NCBI RefSeq assembly: GCF_049994905.1
Contig: NZ_CP188258.1
Span: 1,984,001 to 2,048,000 of the forward strand
Length of the DNA: 64,000 nucleotides
Source of the DNA: Diaminobutyricibacter sp049994905
GTDB taxonomy: Bacteria; Actinomycetota; Actinomycetes; Actinomycetales; Microbacteriaceae
Direction of reading: 5' to 3'
Below, one piece after another: positions 18,079 to 27,450 of the stretch; position 1 is the stretch's first letter; each line of letters starts with the position of its first letter. The position numbers and the translations under genes were made by a program. Under the pieces are notes generated by a model that did no database searches, was not told the origin of the DNA, and saw only the letters and a program-made list of their open reading frames with translations.

Positions 18079-18771
18079 TCAGCGTGCAAGGAGCCCGTTC
18101 TCATAGGCGAAGATCACCGCGTGCACCCGGTCGCGCAGGCCCAGTTTGGCCAGGACCCGTCCGACATGCGTTTTCACCGTCGACTCGGTGAGGTAGAACT
18201 TCTGGGCGATCTCTCCGTTCGACAGTCCTTCGCCGATCGCCTGGAGGATCTCCCGTTCGCGCGGCGTCAGCACGTCCGTCGGGTCCGCTCCCGCGCGGGA
18301 TGTCCCACTTGCCGGAAGCCGATCGGAGAAGAGCTCGAGCATCGCACGGGTGACACGTCCGGACACAGCGGCATCGCCGGCCGCAACCGAGCGGATCGCC
18401 TGTGTCAGTTCGGCCGGGCGCACATCTTTCAGCAGGAATCCGCTCGCGCCGGCACGAAGGCCCCCGAAGGCGTACTCGTCGAGGTCGAACGTGGTCAGGA
18501 TGATGACGCGGGCTGCCGGGTTGGCTGCGACGATCCGGCGCGTCGCCTCGATACCGTCGAGCCCCGGCATGCGCACGTCCATGAGGATCACGTCGGGCGC
18601 TGCCTCGACGGCGAGCCTGGTCGCACTCTCGCCTTCGCCGGCTTCGCCGACCACATGGAGATCGGGTTCGGCCTCGAGCACCATGCGGAAGCCGAGTCGC
18701 ACGAGCGCCTGGTCGTCGACGATCAGCACGCGAATGGGGCGGCCGTCTTCGGCGGACGCGGTGTCGGTCAT
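18079..18771 (-). CDS. response regulator, NarL/FixJ family
   Basis: A 230-residue regulator. The receiver domain has the acidic pocket VDDQ, phospho-acceptor Asp in VILMDVRMPGLDGIE (about residue 61) and the conserved Lys in FLLKDVRPAEL. The LuxR-type HTH (LTPREREILQAIGEGLSNGEIAQKFYLTESTVKTHVGRVLAKLG) is C-terminal. Its start overlaps the kinase stop by four bases (ATGA), so kinase and regulator are translationally coupled. With the ABC genes upstream it forms one four-gene operon. Confidence 0.95.
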   Translation of the reverse strand: MTDTASAEDGRPIRVLIVDDQALVRLGFRMVLEAEPDLHVVGEAGEGESATRLAVEAAPDVILMDVRMPGLDGIEATRRIVAANPAARVIILTTFDLDEYAFGGLRAGASGFLLKDVRPAELTQAIRSVAAGDAAVSGRVTRAMLELFSDRLPASGTSRAGADPTDVLTPREREILQAIGEGLSNGEIAQKFYLTESTVKTHVGRVLAKLGLRDRVHAVIFAYENGLLAR

Positions 18772-20045
18772 CGTCGTTCCTCTGTCGTCAGGGTGCGAAA
18801 TTCGGCATGGAGCCGCCAGCCACCGGATGCGCGAGGGCCCGATTCGAGGGTGCCACCGTACAGGCCGACCCGCTCACGGATGCCGAGCAGTCCTCTGCCC
18901 GCCCCCTGCCCGGCAGGCGCATGGACCGTCGCGTCGTCCTCGACCGTCACGGTCACGATCTCGGGAGAGTAGCCGATCACCACCTCCACGGTCGAAGCGG
19001 CCGGTGCGTAGCGCAGCACGTTCGTCAGCGCTTCCTGCACGATGCGGTAGACGGTGAGCTGCTGGCCCGTGTCCTCGGGGGCGGTGCCGGTCGTGCGGAA
19101 GCGCACGGGCAGGCCGGCGGCACGGAACGTCTCCACCAGCGCGGCGAGGTCGTTCGCGCCGGGCTGGGGTTCGCGCGCCGCATCGGTGTCGTCGTCTTCG
19201 CTCAGCACGCCGAGCATCCGCCGCATGTCACCGAGGGCGGAGCGGCCGGTCTCCGCGACCTGGCGCATGGCGTCTGCCGACCGGTCCGGCGCGGTCGCCG
19301 TCAGGGCGGCGGAGCCGTCGGCCAGGGTGATCATCACGGTGAGGCTGTGCGAGACGATGTCGTGCATCTCGCGCGCGATCCGGGCGCGTTCGGCCGCTGT
19401 CGCGATCATGGCCTGCTGGTCGCGTTCGCGCGCGAGCTGTCCGGCCCGGTCGATGAGGGCCTGCAGGTAACGGCGCCGGTTGCCGATGTTGATAGCGATG
19501 ACCACGACGAGCAGGGCGAGCACCACGACCTGGATGAACGCGTTGACCGGGGGAGCGGCGAGCGGGGCAACGTCGCTGTTGCCGTGAAGTGCCGCGAAGG
19601 TGACTCCCGCGAGGGCGGTGACCGCGCAGAGTACCCCGTAGGCGATCCAGCCCTCGCGGGTGGAGCGGTAGACCGCGACCGCGTACAGCCCGAAAAGGGA
19701 GGCGAGGAAGTCGAAGTCGCGTCCGACCAGGACCAGGGCGAACATCGATGCGAGGCCGATGCCGAGCACCACCCAAGGTCGGAAGCGGCGGAACAGCAGG
19801 ACGACCGCGCAGAGCACCGCGAGGGCGAGCGGAACGACGACGCCGGCGACCGTCGTGGCTGCCCCACTCCGCTGCGCGAACGACGACCCGACGGCACCGA
19901 GAAGGTAGAACCCGGCGATGAGGGAGTCGACGAGCCAGGGGTGACGGGCCCAGAACTGCCGGATCACTCCGGGCGGTTTGGGCAGACGCAAGTCTCCCTC
20001 GGCGAGCGAAGCCGGCCCGCCGAGGGAGAGGTCGTGTTGCGTCAT
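18768..20045 (-). CDS. sensor histidine kinase, NarL-partner (HisKA_3) type
   Basis: A 425-residue kinase. It has five or six hydrophobic helices at about residues 35-180 and no large outer loop, so it may sense the membrane itself or the neighbouring transporter. The HisKA_3 segment ERARIAREMHDIVSHSLTVMI carries the phosphorylated His. The HATPase_c domain has VYRIVQEALTNVLRYAP (N box) and GRGLLGIRERVGLYGG (G box). The ATG at 20045 (MTQHDLSLGG) lies 10 bases after the permease stop. Confidence 0.94.
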   Translation of the reverse strand: MTQHDLSLGGPASLAEGDLRLPKPPGVIRQFWARHPWLVDSLIAGFYLLGAVGSSFAQRSGAATTVAGVVVPLALAVLCAVVLLFRRFRPWVVLGIGLASMFALVLVGRDFDFLASLFGLYAVAVYRSTREGWIAYGVLCAVTALAGVTFAALHGNSDVAPLAAPPVNAFIQVVVLALLVVVIAINIGNRRRYLQALIDRAGQLARERDQQAMIATAAERARIAREMHDIVSHSLTVMITLADGSAALTATAPDRSADAMRQVAETGRSALGDMRRMLGVLSEDDDTDAAREPQPGANDLAALVETFRAAGLPVRFRTTGTAPEDTGQQLTVYRIVQEALTNVLRYAPAASTVEVVIGYSPEIVTVTVEDDATVHAPAGQGAGRGLLGIRERVGLYGGTLESGPRASGGWRLHAEFRTLTTEERR

Positions 20046-20055
20046 GCTCTGGACT

Positions 20056-20880
20056 TTACGCGTCCCGGCGCTTGAGGAGGATCGCACCCGCGGTCAGCGA
20101 CACTGCGGCCCAGGCGGCGACGACGAGCATCTGCTGCCCGGTGTCGAGCGGGCTCGGGCCACCGAAGCTGCCGAGACCGAACGACGAGAGGCCGGCGTTC
20201 ATCATCAGGTACGGAGCCCAGTCGTGCATCCACTGCAGTGGGGCGATCGTGAAGACGATCGGCAGCAGCAGGATGAGACCGAGCGCCGCGGCGATACCTC
20301 CCGCGCTCGCCCGCAGGATCGCTCCGAGCCCGAGGGCGAAGACCGAGACCATGGCGAGGTAGAGCGCGCCGCCGAGGATGGGCATGATCACGTCACCGTC
20401 GAACAGGGAGGCGTGGAAGCCCTTGGACGCGAGGATCGGCGAGGCGGCGAGGAATGCGAGAGTGGATGCGACGACACCGACGACGTATGACGAGACGAAC
20501 AGCACGACGGCTTTCGCCCACAGTGCAGGCAACCGGCGGGGGACAGCCGTCAGGGTCGACCGGATCATCCCCGTCGAGTATTCGCCGCTGATCACCAGGA
20601 CGCCGAGCACGGCGATCACGAGCTGGCCGAAGAATGTTCCGAAGAGCGACGCCTGGAGCACCCCCCTCACCTGGACGTCGGCCGGTACCGCGCCCGTCGC
20701 GGCGGGGATTCCGAGGCCCAGCAAAACCGCCAGGCCGACAGAGACGGCGATGACGATGGCGAAAGACCAGACGGTCGAGCGCAGGCTGCGGAGTTTGATC
20801 CACTCGGAGCGGAGCACACGCGGGAATGTGACCCGGCCGGTCGCTCCCGTGCGGTCATAGGTGAGTGTTGCAGTGGTCAT
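20056..20880 (-). CDS. ABC transporter permease (ABC-2 type)
   Basis: A 274-residue membrane protein with six hydrophobic segments. The N-terminal cytosolic stretch RVLRSEWIKLRSLRSTVWSF is typical of small exporter permeases that pair with a single-ABC ATPase. VLVISGEYSTGMIRSTLTAVPRRLPALWAKAVV is the characteristic ABC-2 loop (also seen in NatB/BcrB-like proteins). It overlaps the ATPase gene by four bases. Together they would form a peptide/antibiotic or cell-envelope exporter under control of the co-encoded two-component system. Confidence 0.9.
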   Translation of the reverse strand: MTTATLTYDRTGATGRVTFPRVLRSEWIKLRSLRSTVWSFAIVIAVSVGLAVLLGLGIPAATGAVPADVQVRGVLQASLFGTFFGQLVIAVLGVLVISGEYSTGMIRSTLTAVPRRLPALWAKAVVLFVSSYVVGVVASTLAFLAASPILASKGFHASLFDGDVIMPILGGALYLAMVSVFALGLGAILRASAGGIAAALGLILLLPIVFTIAPLQWMHDWAPYLMMNAGLSSFGLGSFGGPSPLDTGQQMLVVAAWAAVSLTAGAILLKRRDA

Positions 20881-21788
20881 CGGGAGACCTCCGTACGGTA
20901 TTCGACGTCGTCCTGGGTAAGGGCGAGGTAGGCCTCTTCGAGCGAAGCGTTGACAGGGGTGAGCTCGTGGAGCACGATGCCGGCGTGGGCTGCGGCTTCG
21001 CCGACCTGTGCCGACGTGAGGCCGCCCACCTCGAGGAGCTGGGCTTCGATGCCGGTGACGGTGACGTCAGGGCCGGCGACCAGGTTGGCGAGCAGATCGG
21101 GCTGCGGTGTGCGCACGCGCACAGCGTTGCGGGTCGCGCCGGTCAGGATGTCCTGCACGGGGGCATCCGCCAGGATGCGACCGCGACCGAGAACGATGAT
21201 GTGGTCGGCGGTCTGGGCCATTTCGCTCATCAGGTGAGACGAGAGGAAGACGGTGCGGCCCTCGCCGGCGAGCTGGCGGGCGAACTGGCGCACCCAGAGA
21301 ACGCCTTCTGGGTCGAGGCCGTTGACCGGCTCGTCGAGGATGAGCGTGGCCGGGTCGCCGAGCATGGCCGCCGCGATGCCGAGTCGTTGGCCCATTCCGA
21401 GCGAGAAGCCGCCGACGCGCTTGTTCGCGACCGCTTCGAGTCCGGTCATGGCGATCACCTCGTGCACGCGGGTGCGGGCGATGCCGTGCGTGGCGGCCAT
21501 GGCCAGCAGGTGGTTGTAGGCCGTGCGGCCGGTGTGGACCGCCTTCGCGTCGAGCAGCGCGCCCACCTCGTGGAGGGGCGCCCGGTGGTCGGCGTACCGC
21601 TTGCCGTTGACGAGGGCTGTTCCGTGGGTGGGCCGGTCGAGCCCGACGATCATGCGCATCGTGGTCGACTTGCCGGCGCCGTTCGGGCCGAGGAATCCGG
21701 TCACCTTGCCCGGCTGCACCGTGGCACTGATGTCGTTGACGGCGGTCTTGGCGCCGTACGTCTTGGTCAGTCGTTCGAGTTGGATCAT
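20877..21788 (-). CDS. ABC transporter ATP-binding protein (BcrA/DrrA-like)
   Basis: A 303-residue ATPase. Walker A GPNGAGKST at about residue 37, signature FSLGMGQRLGIAAAML, Walker B LILDEPVNGLD and switch His in VFLSSHLMSEM. The C-terminal 80 residues are the accessory domain common in BcrA/DrrA/NatA exporters. The ATG at 21788 (MIQLERLTKTYG) is the usual start. It is first in an operon ATPase-permease-kinase-regulator. This layout recalls peptide-antibiotic detoxification or envelope-stress modules; the substrate is unknown. Confidence 0.93.
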   Translation of the reverse strand: MIQLERLTKTYGAKTAVNDISATVQPGKVTGFLGPNGAGKSTTMRMIVGLDRPTHGTALVNGKRYADHRAPLHEVGALLDAKAVHTGRTAYNHLLAMAATHGIARTRVHEVIAMTGLEAVANKRVGGFSLGMGQRLGIAAAMLGDPATLILDEPVNGLDPEGVLWVRQFARQLAGEGRTVFLSSHLMSEMAQTADHIIVLGRGRILADAPVQDILTGATRNAVRVRTPQPDLLANLVAGPDVTVTGIEAQLLEVGGLTSAQVGEAAAHAGIVLHELTPVNASLEEAYLALTQDDVEYRTEVSR

Positions 21789-21847
21789 GCTTGCGAGCCT
21801 AGGGACGGCTGCCTCGCACCGAATCGGCCGATGGGTCCTCTTAAACA

Positions 21848-21881
21848 GGGATGCGGTGGTACCGCAGTACCACCGCATCCC
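21848..21881 (-). terminator. hairpin terminator downstream of pepN
   Basis: A perfect 15-bp stem, gggatgcggtggtac (21848-21862) with its complement (21867-21881), and four-base loop cgca. It lies 15 bases past the pepN stop and ahead of the ABC operon on the same strand, so it separates the two transcription units. In minus orientation it is followed by tgttta. Confidence 0.85.
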
Positions 21882-21896
21882 CGGTGCAGTCGTCTG

Positions 21897-24440
21897 TTAC
21901 GAGGCGTCCTTGGCCTGGGCGGCGAGGGCACGCTCGACCCCGGCCAGATTCTCGACGACCAGGCGGCGCAGCGCGGCCGGCTCCGGGTTGGCGTCGAGCC
22001 AGGCACGCGTCGCATCACGCAGTTCGATGTTCGCCAGCGGCGCCGGGTACATGCCGGCCACCAGGTATTCGGCGATCTTGTAGCTACGTGAGGTCCAGAT
22101 CCCCTGTAGGGCGTCGAAATACGGGCGGATGAACGCAGCGAGCACATTCTTGTCGGACGCACGCTGGAATCCGAGGCCGGTGAACCGCACGATCGTGTTC
22201 GGCAGCGCATCCGAGCCGAAGACCGAATCCCACGCGGCCTGCTTGCCCTCGAGGGTCGGGATCGAGGCGGCCGCCTGCGCCGCAGACTGCGCACCGTTTG
22301 CGGTGTTGTCCGCTGCGCGTGCCGCGTCGATCTCGGCCGTGCCGGCCTTGCCGCCCGCCGCGAGAGCGGTCAGCAGCTCCCACGCGAGGTCGGTGTCGAC
22401 CTCGAGGCCGTCGAGCTTCGTCGATCCGTCGCGAAGTGCCGCGACGACGGCAAGCTGCTCGTCCGTCGACGCGAGGGCGGCGAAGAACTTCACGAACTGG
22501 AACTGGGCGTCACTTCCCGACTCCGCCTGCTCGGCGAGCGACCAGAGGGCTGACGCCGCCTCTTCGGTCGTGGCCTTCTGGCGCTCGGGCGCGACGTAGG
22601 CGCCGGCCGCGAGGGCGAGCTGGTTCAGCGTGGTGCGCAGGGTCGTCGACTCGGTCTCCGATGCGATGTTGCCGAGAACGAGGCGCACGTAGTCGCTCGC
22701 CTTCGTTTCCGCGTCGCGGGTCGCATCCCACACCGCACCCCAGACGAGCGACCGCGCCAGCGGGCTCGCGATCTTCGAGAGGTGCTCGATGGCGACGGCG
22801 AGAGAGTCCGCGTCGAGGCGGATCTTCGCGTAGGCCAGGTCGTCGTCGTTCGGGAGCACGAGGTCGGGTCGCGCGAGACCGACGAGCTCGGCGACATCGG
22901 TGCGTTCGCCGTCGACGTCGAGCTCGATGCGGTGTTCACGCACGAGCGCGCCGTCGACGAGGTTGTAGAACCCGATCGCAAGACGGTGCGGACGGATGGT
23001 GGGGTAGTCGGGCGCCGCGGACTGCAGCACCGAGAACGCGGTGATCACACCATCCGCATCGACCTCGAGCTCCGGACGGAGCGTGTTCACGCCTGCGGTC
23101 TCCAGCCACTTCTTCGACCAGTCGGTGAGGTCACGGCCGCTCTTCGCCTCGAGCTGCACCAGCAGGTCGCGCAGCTCGGTGTTGCCGTGCGCGTTCTCCT
23201 TGAAGTAGGCGCTCACCCCGGCGAGGAAGTCGTCCTGTCCGACCCAGGCCACCAGCTGCTTGAGCACCGAGGCGCCCTTGGCGTAGGTGATGCCGTCGAA
23301 GTTGACCTGCACGTCTTCGAGGTCGTTGATCGTGGCGACGATCGGGTGCGTCGACGGCAGCTGGTCCTGACGGTAGGCCCAGCTCTTCTCCATCGCCGCG
23401 AACGTGGTCCACGCCTCGTGCCACTCGGTGGCCTCGGCCGTCGCAAGGGTCGACGCGTATTCGGCGAACGACTCGTTCAGCCACAGGTCGTTCCACCACT
23501 TCATTGTGACGAGGTCGCCGAACCACATGTGGGCGAGCTCGTGCAGGATGGTGACGACACGGCGTTCCTTGATCGCGTCCGTGACCTTGGACCGGAAGAC
23601 ATACGTCTCGGTGAAGGTCACGGCGCCCGCGTTCTCCATGGCCCCGGCATTGAACTCGGGTACGAAAAGCTGGTCGTACTTCTCGAACGGGTACGCGTAG
23701 TCGAATTTCTCCTCGTAGAACGCGAAGCCTTCGCGGGTCTTCTCGAAGATGTAGTCGGCGTCGAGGAACTCGGCGAGGCTCTTGCGGGCGAAGACGCCGA
23801 GCGGGATGGTGCGGCCGTCACGGCTGGTCAGCTCGCTGCGCACCGCGTCGTACGGGCCGGCGATGAGCGCGGTGATGTACGAGGAGATGACCGGCGATGG
23901 GGCGAACGTCCACGTCTTCGTGCCTGCGTGCGCGGCGACCGGCTCCGGCGTCGGCGAGTTGCTGACGACCTGCCAGTGCTCGGGCGCGGTGACGGTGAAC
24001 TGGAACGTGGCCTTCAGGTCGGGCTGTTCGAACACGGCGAACATGCGGCGGGAGTCCGGCACCTCGAACTGGCTGTACAGGTACACCTCGCCGTCGACCG
24101 GATCGACGAAGCGGTGCAGGCCTTCGCCCGTGTTGGTGTAGATCGCGTCGGCTACGACGGTGAGCTCGTTCTCGACCTGGAGGCCGTCGAGCTGGATGCG
24201 CACACCGTCACTGACGGTGGCCGGGTCGAGTTCGACGCCGTTGAGGGTGACCGAGTGCACCGCACGCGTGATGGCGTCGATGAAAGTGGAGGCGCCGTCG
24301 GCGGCGCCGAAGCGCACCGTCGTCGTGCTGCGGAACGTCTCCGGCCCCGTCGTCAGGTCGAGCGCGACCTCGTAGTTGTAGGTGCGGATGAGCGCAGCGC
24401 GCTCCTGGGCTTCGACACGGGTGAGGTTCTCTCCGGGCAA
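21897..24440 (-). CDS. pepN: aminopeptidase N
   Basis: An M1-family zinc metallopeptidase of about 847 residues, removing N-terminal residues from peptides in the cytosol. GAMEN (NAGAMENAGAVTF) lies at about residues 265-270 and the zinc motif HELAHMWFGD near 299-308, with the second Glu ligand in LWLNESFAEY. The C-terminal helical ERAP1-like domain is complete. The start is a TTG at 24440 with GAAGGAG six bases upstream; this gives the family-typical N-terminus PGENLTRVEAQERAAL, whereas an upstream ATG has no ribosome site. Confidence 0.95.
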   Translation of the reverse strand: MPGENLTRVEAQERAALIRTYNYEVALDLTTGPETFRSTTTVRFGAADGASTFIDAITRAVHSVTLNGVELDPATVSDGVRIQLDGLQVENELTVVADAIYTNTGEGLHRFVDPVDGEVYLYSQFEVPDSRRMFAVFEQPDLKATFQFTVTAPEHWQVVSNSPTPEPVAAHAGTKTWTFAPSPVISSYITALIAGPYDAVRSELTSRDGRTIPLGVFARKSLAEFLDADYIFEKTREGFAFYEEKFDYAYPFEKYDQLFVPEFNAGAMENAGAVTFTETYVFRSKVTDAIKERRVVTILHELAHMWFGDLVTMKWWNDLWLNESFAEYASTLATAEATEWHEAWTTFAAMEKSWAYRQDQLPSTHPIVATINDLEDVQVNFDGITYAKGASVLKQLVAWVGQDDFLAGVSAYFKENAHGNTELRDLLVQLEAKSGRDLTDWSKKWLETAGVNTLRPELEVDADGVITAFSVLQSAAPDYPTIRPHRLAIGFYNLVDGALVREHRIELDVDGERTDVAELVGLARPDLVLPNDDDLAYAKIRLDADSLAVAIEHLSKIASPLARSLVWGAVWDATRDAETKASDYVRLVLGNIASETESTTLRTTLNQLALAAGAYVAPERQKATTEEAASALWSLAEQAESGSDAQFQFVKFFAALASTDEQLAVVAALRDGSTKLDGLEVDTDLAWELLTALAAGGKAGTAEIDAARAADNTANGAQSAAQAAASIPTLEGKQAAWDSVFGSDALPNTIVRFTGLGFQRASDKNVLAAFIRPYFDALQGIWTSRSYKIAEYLVAGMYPAPLANIELRDATRAWLDANPEPAALRRLVVENLAGVERALAAQAKDAS

Positions 24441-24557
24441 CGCTGACTCCTTCGGTATGCGCTTGTGGCGGGTGGACGGGATCCAACACACCACCCTATG
24501 CGACGCGCAGACCAGCCAGGTCGACGTGGATACGCCGACGAACCCGATCGAACGGAC

Positions 24558-25244
24558 TCAGGCTGCGGAGGGCGAACCGATCGGCTCACGCGCCATCGAC
24601 TCGGCAGGCTGCCCGAGCGAGATGAAACGCTTGGACACGTCGATCGTCGACGTCAGCAGCGAGCGGAGCCGCTCATCCCGGTCGTCGACGAACGCGTGCG
24701 CGATCCCGTCGACGGCGCTGAGGACCAGCGCCTGGGTCTGACGTGGCGTCGTCGACTCCGGCAGCTTCGTCTGGTAGCGGCCGAGGAATTCGCGAGCCCA
24801 GGCTTCCGCGCTGGGTGCGGAATGCAGCGCCTCTGCGATCGGCGCCTCCGTTCCGCTCGGTGCGCCGCCCATCCGGGTCAGCACAGCGTCGCAGACGATC
24901 GCTCCGACCGCCAGTGAGTCCTGCCGGGCTTCCGAAGCGATCGGGAGTGCTGCCGACGCGACGTGCAAGGCGATGATGATCTCGAGTCGCGGATCGTTCG
25001 TCGTCAGGCCGATCACCGACGGGATCAGGGGTGCCAGGGTGTTGCGTGCCTTGTTGGAGATCGTGTCGTTCACCGCTCGGGCCAGGTTCGCGAGGCCCGG
25101 GTGGGTGCACGACGGATGGTCGCTCCAGCGTTCGCCCGCGAGGTACGAGGCGAACTCCATGAAGCACGCTCCCCGTCGGGGATTGCGGTGCTTGCCGGCG
25201 GAGAGGATGGGAACGAGGACTTCTGGATCCGACGATGAGAGCAT
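24558..25244 (-). CDS. conserved hypothetical protein
   Basis: A 228-residue soluble, mostly helical protein, starting MLSSSDPEVLVPILSAGKHR with GGAGG eight bases upstream. The stretch GACFMEFASYLAGERWSDHPSCTHPGLANLARAVNDTISN looks conserved, with Cys/Glu/Asp/His residues that could bind metal or a cofactor. The C-terminal half is helix-rich and ends in a short disordered tail. I do not recognise a family with known function. It lies between pepN and the divergent rpiB operon and is transcribed alone. Confidence 0.72.
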   Translation of the reverse strand: MLSSSDPEVLVPILSAGKHRNPRRGACFMEFASYLAGERWSDHPSCTHPGLANLARAVNDTISNKARNTLAPLIPSVIGLTTNDPRLEIIIALHVASAALPIASEARQDSLAVGAIVCDAVLTRMGGAPSGTEAPIAEALHSAPSAEAWAREFLGRYQTKLPESTTPRQTQALVLSAVDGIAHAFVDDRDERLRSLLTSTIDVSKRFISLGQPAESMAREPIGSPSAA

Positions 25245-25339
25245 CAGGCGCCTCCGCGCAATTAGACCGTTGTATTCGACTCTGCTCCTATTGGCCGAGA
25301 AGATCAATGGTCTCGTGCTGTCGCTCATAAACTGGTCGA

Positions 25340-25828
25340 ATGCGCATCCACATCGCCACCGATCACGCCGGTCTCGACTTCAGCACGCACCTCAAGAATC
25401 ACCTCACCGACGCCGGGCACGAAGTCATCGACCACGGCCCGGCCGAGTACGACCCGATCGACGACTATCCCGCGTTCTGCATCAACGCGGCGAAAGGGGT
25501 CATCGCCGACCAGCAGGCGGGCGTGCAGGCACTGGGTGTCGTGTTCGGCGGGTCGGGCAACGGAGAGCAGATCGCGGCCAACAAGGTGCAGGGAATCCGC
25601 GCGGCTCTCGTCTGGAACACCAGCACGGCCGAACTCGCCCGCCAGCACAACGACGCCAACGTCATCTCGATCGGTGCGCGCCAGCACACGATCGAAGAGG
25701 CGACCGGCTTCATCGACACGTTCATCGCCGAACCGTTCTCGTTCGAAGAGCGCCACGCGCGCCGCATCGCGCAACTCGCCGAGTTCGAGGCGACCGGCAC
25801 CATCGCGGGCAAGCACGTCGACGCGTAA
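25340..25828 (+). CDS. rpiB: ribose-5-phosphate isomerase B
   Basis: A 162-residue RpiB/LacAB enzyme, interconverting ribose 5-phosphate and ribulose 5-phosphate in the pentose phosphate pathway. Motifs are HIATDHAGLDFSTHLKNHL, GVVFGGSGNGEQIAANKVQGIRAALVWN and ANVISIGARQHT. The Glu in SGNGEQIAAN replaces the E. coli catalytic Cys, as in the mycobacterial form. It starts a co-directional run rpiB-nei-paiB-amidohydrolase with very short gaps. Confidence 0.95.
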   Translation: MRIHIATDHAGLDFSTHLKNHLTDAGHEVIDHGPAEYDPIDDYPAFCINAAKGVIADQQAGVQALGVVFGGSGNGEQIAANKVQGIRAALVWNTSTAELARQHNDANVISIGARQHTIEEATGFIDTFIAEPFSFEERHARRIAQLAEFEATGTIAGKHVDA

Positions 25829-25839
25829 AGGAGCCTCCG

Positions 25840-26814
25840 ATGCCTGAGGGTCACTCCGTCCACCGCATCGCCCGTCAGTTCGCCCAGAACTTCGTTGGAC
25901 ACCGCATCGCCGTGTCGTCTCCCCAGGGGCGCTTCGCCGAGGGGGCGTCGGTCATCGACGGCCATACGATGATCGACGCTAAAGCCGTCGGCAAGCAGAT
26001 GTTCCTCGAGTTCGACAACGGGCTCTGGCTGCGTGTGCACCTCGGACTCTACGGGGCGTGGGACTTCGCGGGCGAGATCAGCATCGACCCGACGATCGCG
26101 TCAGCGAACGGCCGGATGGGCCAGACGAACCAACGGGGAACGGTGTTCGACAGCGCGGGCGAGAACTCGCTGCACAGCATCGGCGCTCCGCGGCGCACCC
26201 GGCTGCGGATGGCTGAGTCGGAGAAGCTCGGGGATGAGATCACCGAGTTCCCGCCGGAGCCGATCGGCCAGGTGCGGGTACGGCTGCTCACCGAAACGGC
26301 CGTAGCCGACCTGCGCGGACCGACTGCTTGTGAGGTTCTCGACCCGGCGCAGGTCGACGCCGTCATCGCCAAGCTCGGCCCTGATCCGCTCAACGACGAC
26401 AGCGTCGAGGCCGAGAACCGGTTCATCGCCACGGTTCGCAAGAAGCCGACTGCGATCGCCCTGCTCCTGATGGACCAGGGCGTCGTGAGCGGCATCGGCA
26501 ACGTCTACCGCGCAGAGCTGCTGTTCCGCGCGCGCCAGAACCCGCACACGCCGGGCAAGCTGGTCACCGAAGAAACTGCCCGTGCGCTCTGGCGCGACTG
26601 GGTTCACCTGTTGCGCATCGGCTTCGAGACCGGCCAGATGATGACGATGGACGACCTGGACGACGACGCGTTCCGAAAGGCGATGGCGTCGCGTGACGAC
26701 CGGCACTGGGTCTACAAGCGCGAAGGACTTCCCTGCCGCGTGTGCGGAACGCACATTCTCATGGAAGAACTGGGTGGCCGGAAGCTTTATTGGTGCCCGG
26801 TCGACCAGAATTGA
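25840..26814 (+). CDS. nei: endonuclease VIII-like DNA glycosylase (Fpg/Nei family)
   Basis: A 324-residue base-excision repair enzyme. The N-terminus PEGHSVHRIARQF supplies the catalytic Pro and Glu after Met removal (PEGH is the Nei/Nei2 variant of Fpg's PELP). The helix-two-turn-helix segment LLMDQGVVSGIGNVYRAELLFRARQNP is present. The C-terminal zinc finger is intact (CRVCGTHI and YWCPVDQN), though its last part reads C-x2-C...C rather than four clear Cys, so one ligand may differ. It removes oxidised bases and nicks DNA. The ATG at 25840 follows AAAGGAG. Confidence 0.93.
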   Translation: MPEGHSVHRIARQFAQNFVGHRIAVSSPQGRFAEGASVIDGHTMIDAKAVGKQMFLEFDNGLWLRVHLGLYGAWDFAGEISIDPTIASANGRMGQTNQRGTVFDSAGENSLHSIGAPRRTRLRMAESEKLGDEITEFPPEPIGQVRVRLLTETAVADLRGPTACEVLDPAQVDAVIAKLGPDPLNDDSVEAENRFIATVRKKPTAIALLLMDQGVVSGIGNVYRAELLFRARQNPHTPGKLVTEETARALWRDWVHLLRIGFETGQMMTMDDLDDDAFRKAMASRDDRHWVYKREGLPCRVCGTHILMEELGGRKLYWCPVDQN

Positions 26815-26817
26815 CCC

Positions 26818-27450
26818 ATGCGCCAGAATCCCAGCTTCGTCCTCGCCGACCCTCAAGAGATCGCGCGGGTGATCCGTGAGAACCCGTGGGCGACGATCGT
26901 CAGCAACACGTCCGACGGTCTCGTCGCATCCCACTATCCGGTGCTCATCGACGAGTCACGGGAGGAACTGTCCCTGGTGACGCATGTCGGGCGGCCCGAC
27001 GAGCAGCTGCACGAGCTGGGGCAGCACGAGGTGCTCTTCGTCATCCAGGGCCCGCACGGCTATATCTCGCCGGGCTGGTACGACCCGAAGCCGGCTGTTC
27101 CGACCTGGAACTTCATCGTCGTGCACCTCAGCGGTGTGCCCGAGATCCTGAGCGACGAGGAGAACCTCGAAGTTCTGGCGTCGCTCGTCGACCACTTCGA
27201 AGACAGGATGCCCGAACCGCGCCGCATGAACGGCACGCCCGAGAACACCGAATACGCAGCCCGCATCTCCAGCGGCACGGTCGGAGTGCGCCTGACGCCG
27301 ACGCGTATCGTCGCGAAGTCGAAGATGAGTCAGAACAAGCCGACTGAGACCGTCGACCGCATCATCACCGAGCTCGAAGGCGACGGCCCGTACTCGAGCG
27401 AGGCGCTCGCGGAGGAGATGCGCCGCGTGCGCGACCGCATGCGCCGATGA
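26818..27450 (+). CDS. paiB: PaiB-family FMN-binding protein
   Basis: A 210-residue protein of the PaiB/FMN-binding split-barrel family. It begins MRQNPSFVLADPQEIARVIRENPWATIVS. It has the core SHYPVLID, HVGRPDEQL, FVIQGPHGYISPGWY and PTWNFIVVHLSG. Members bind flavin or haem-like cofactors, and Bacillus PaiB affects protease and sporulation genes. The start lies three bases after the nei stop, and the gene overlaps the next one by four bases (ATGA). The actual reaction in actinobacteria is unknown. Confidence 0.9.
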   Translation: MRQNPSFVLADPQEIARVIRENPWATIVSNTSDGLVASHYPVLIDESREELSLVTHVGRPDEQLHELGQHEVLFVIQGPHGYISPGWYDPKPAVPTWNFIVVHLSGVPEILSDEENLEVLASLVDHFEDRMPEPRRMNGTPENTEYAARISSGTVGVRLTPTRIVAKSKMSQNKPTETVDRIITELEGDGPYSSEALAEEMRRVRDRMRR

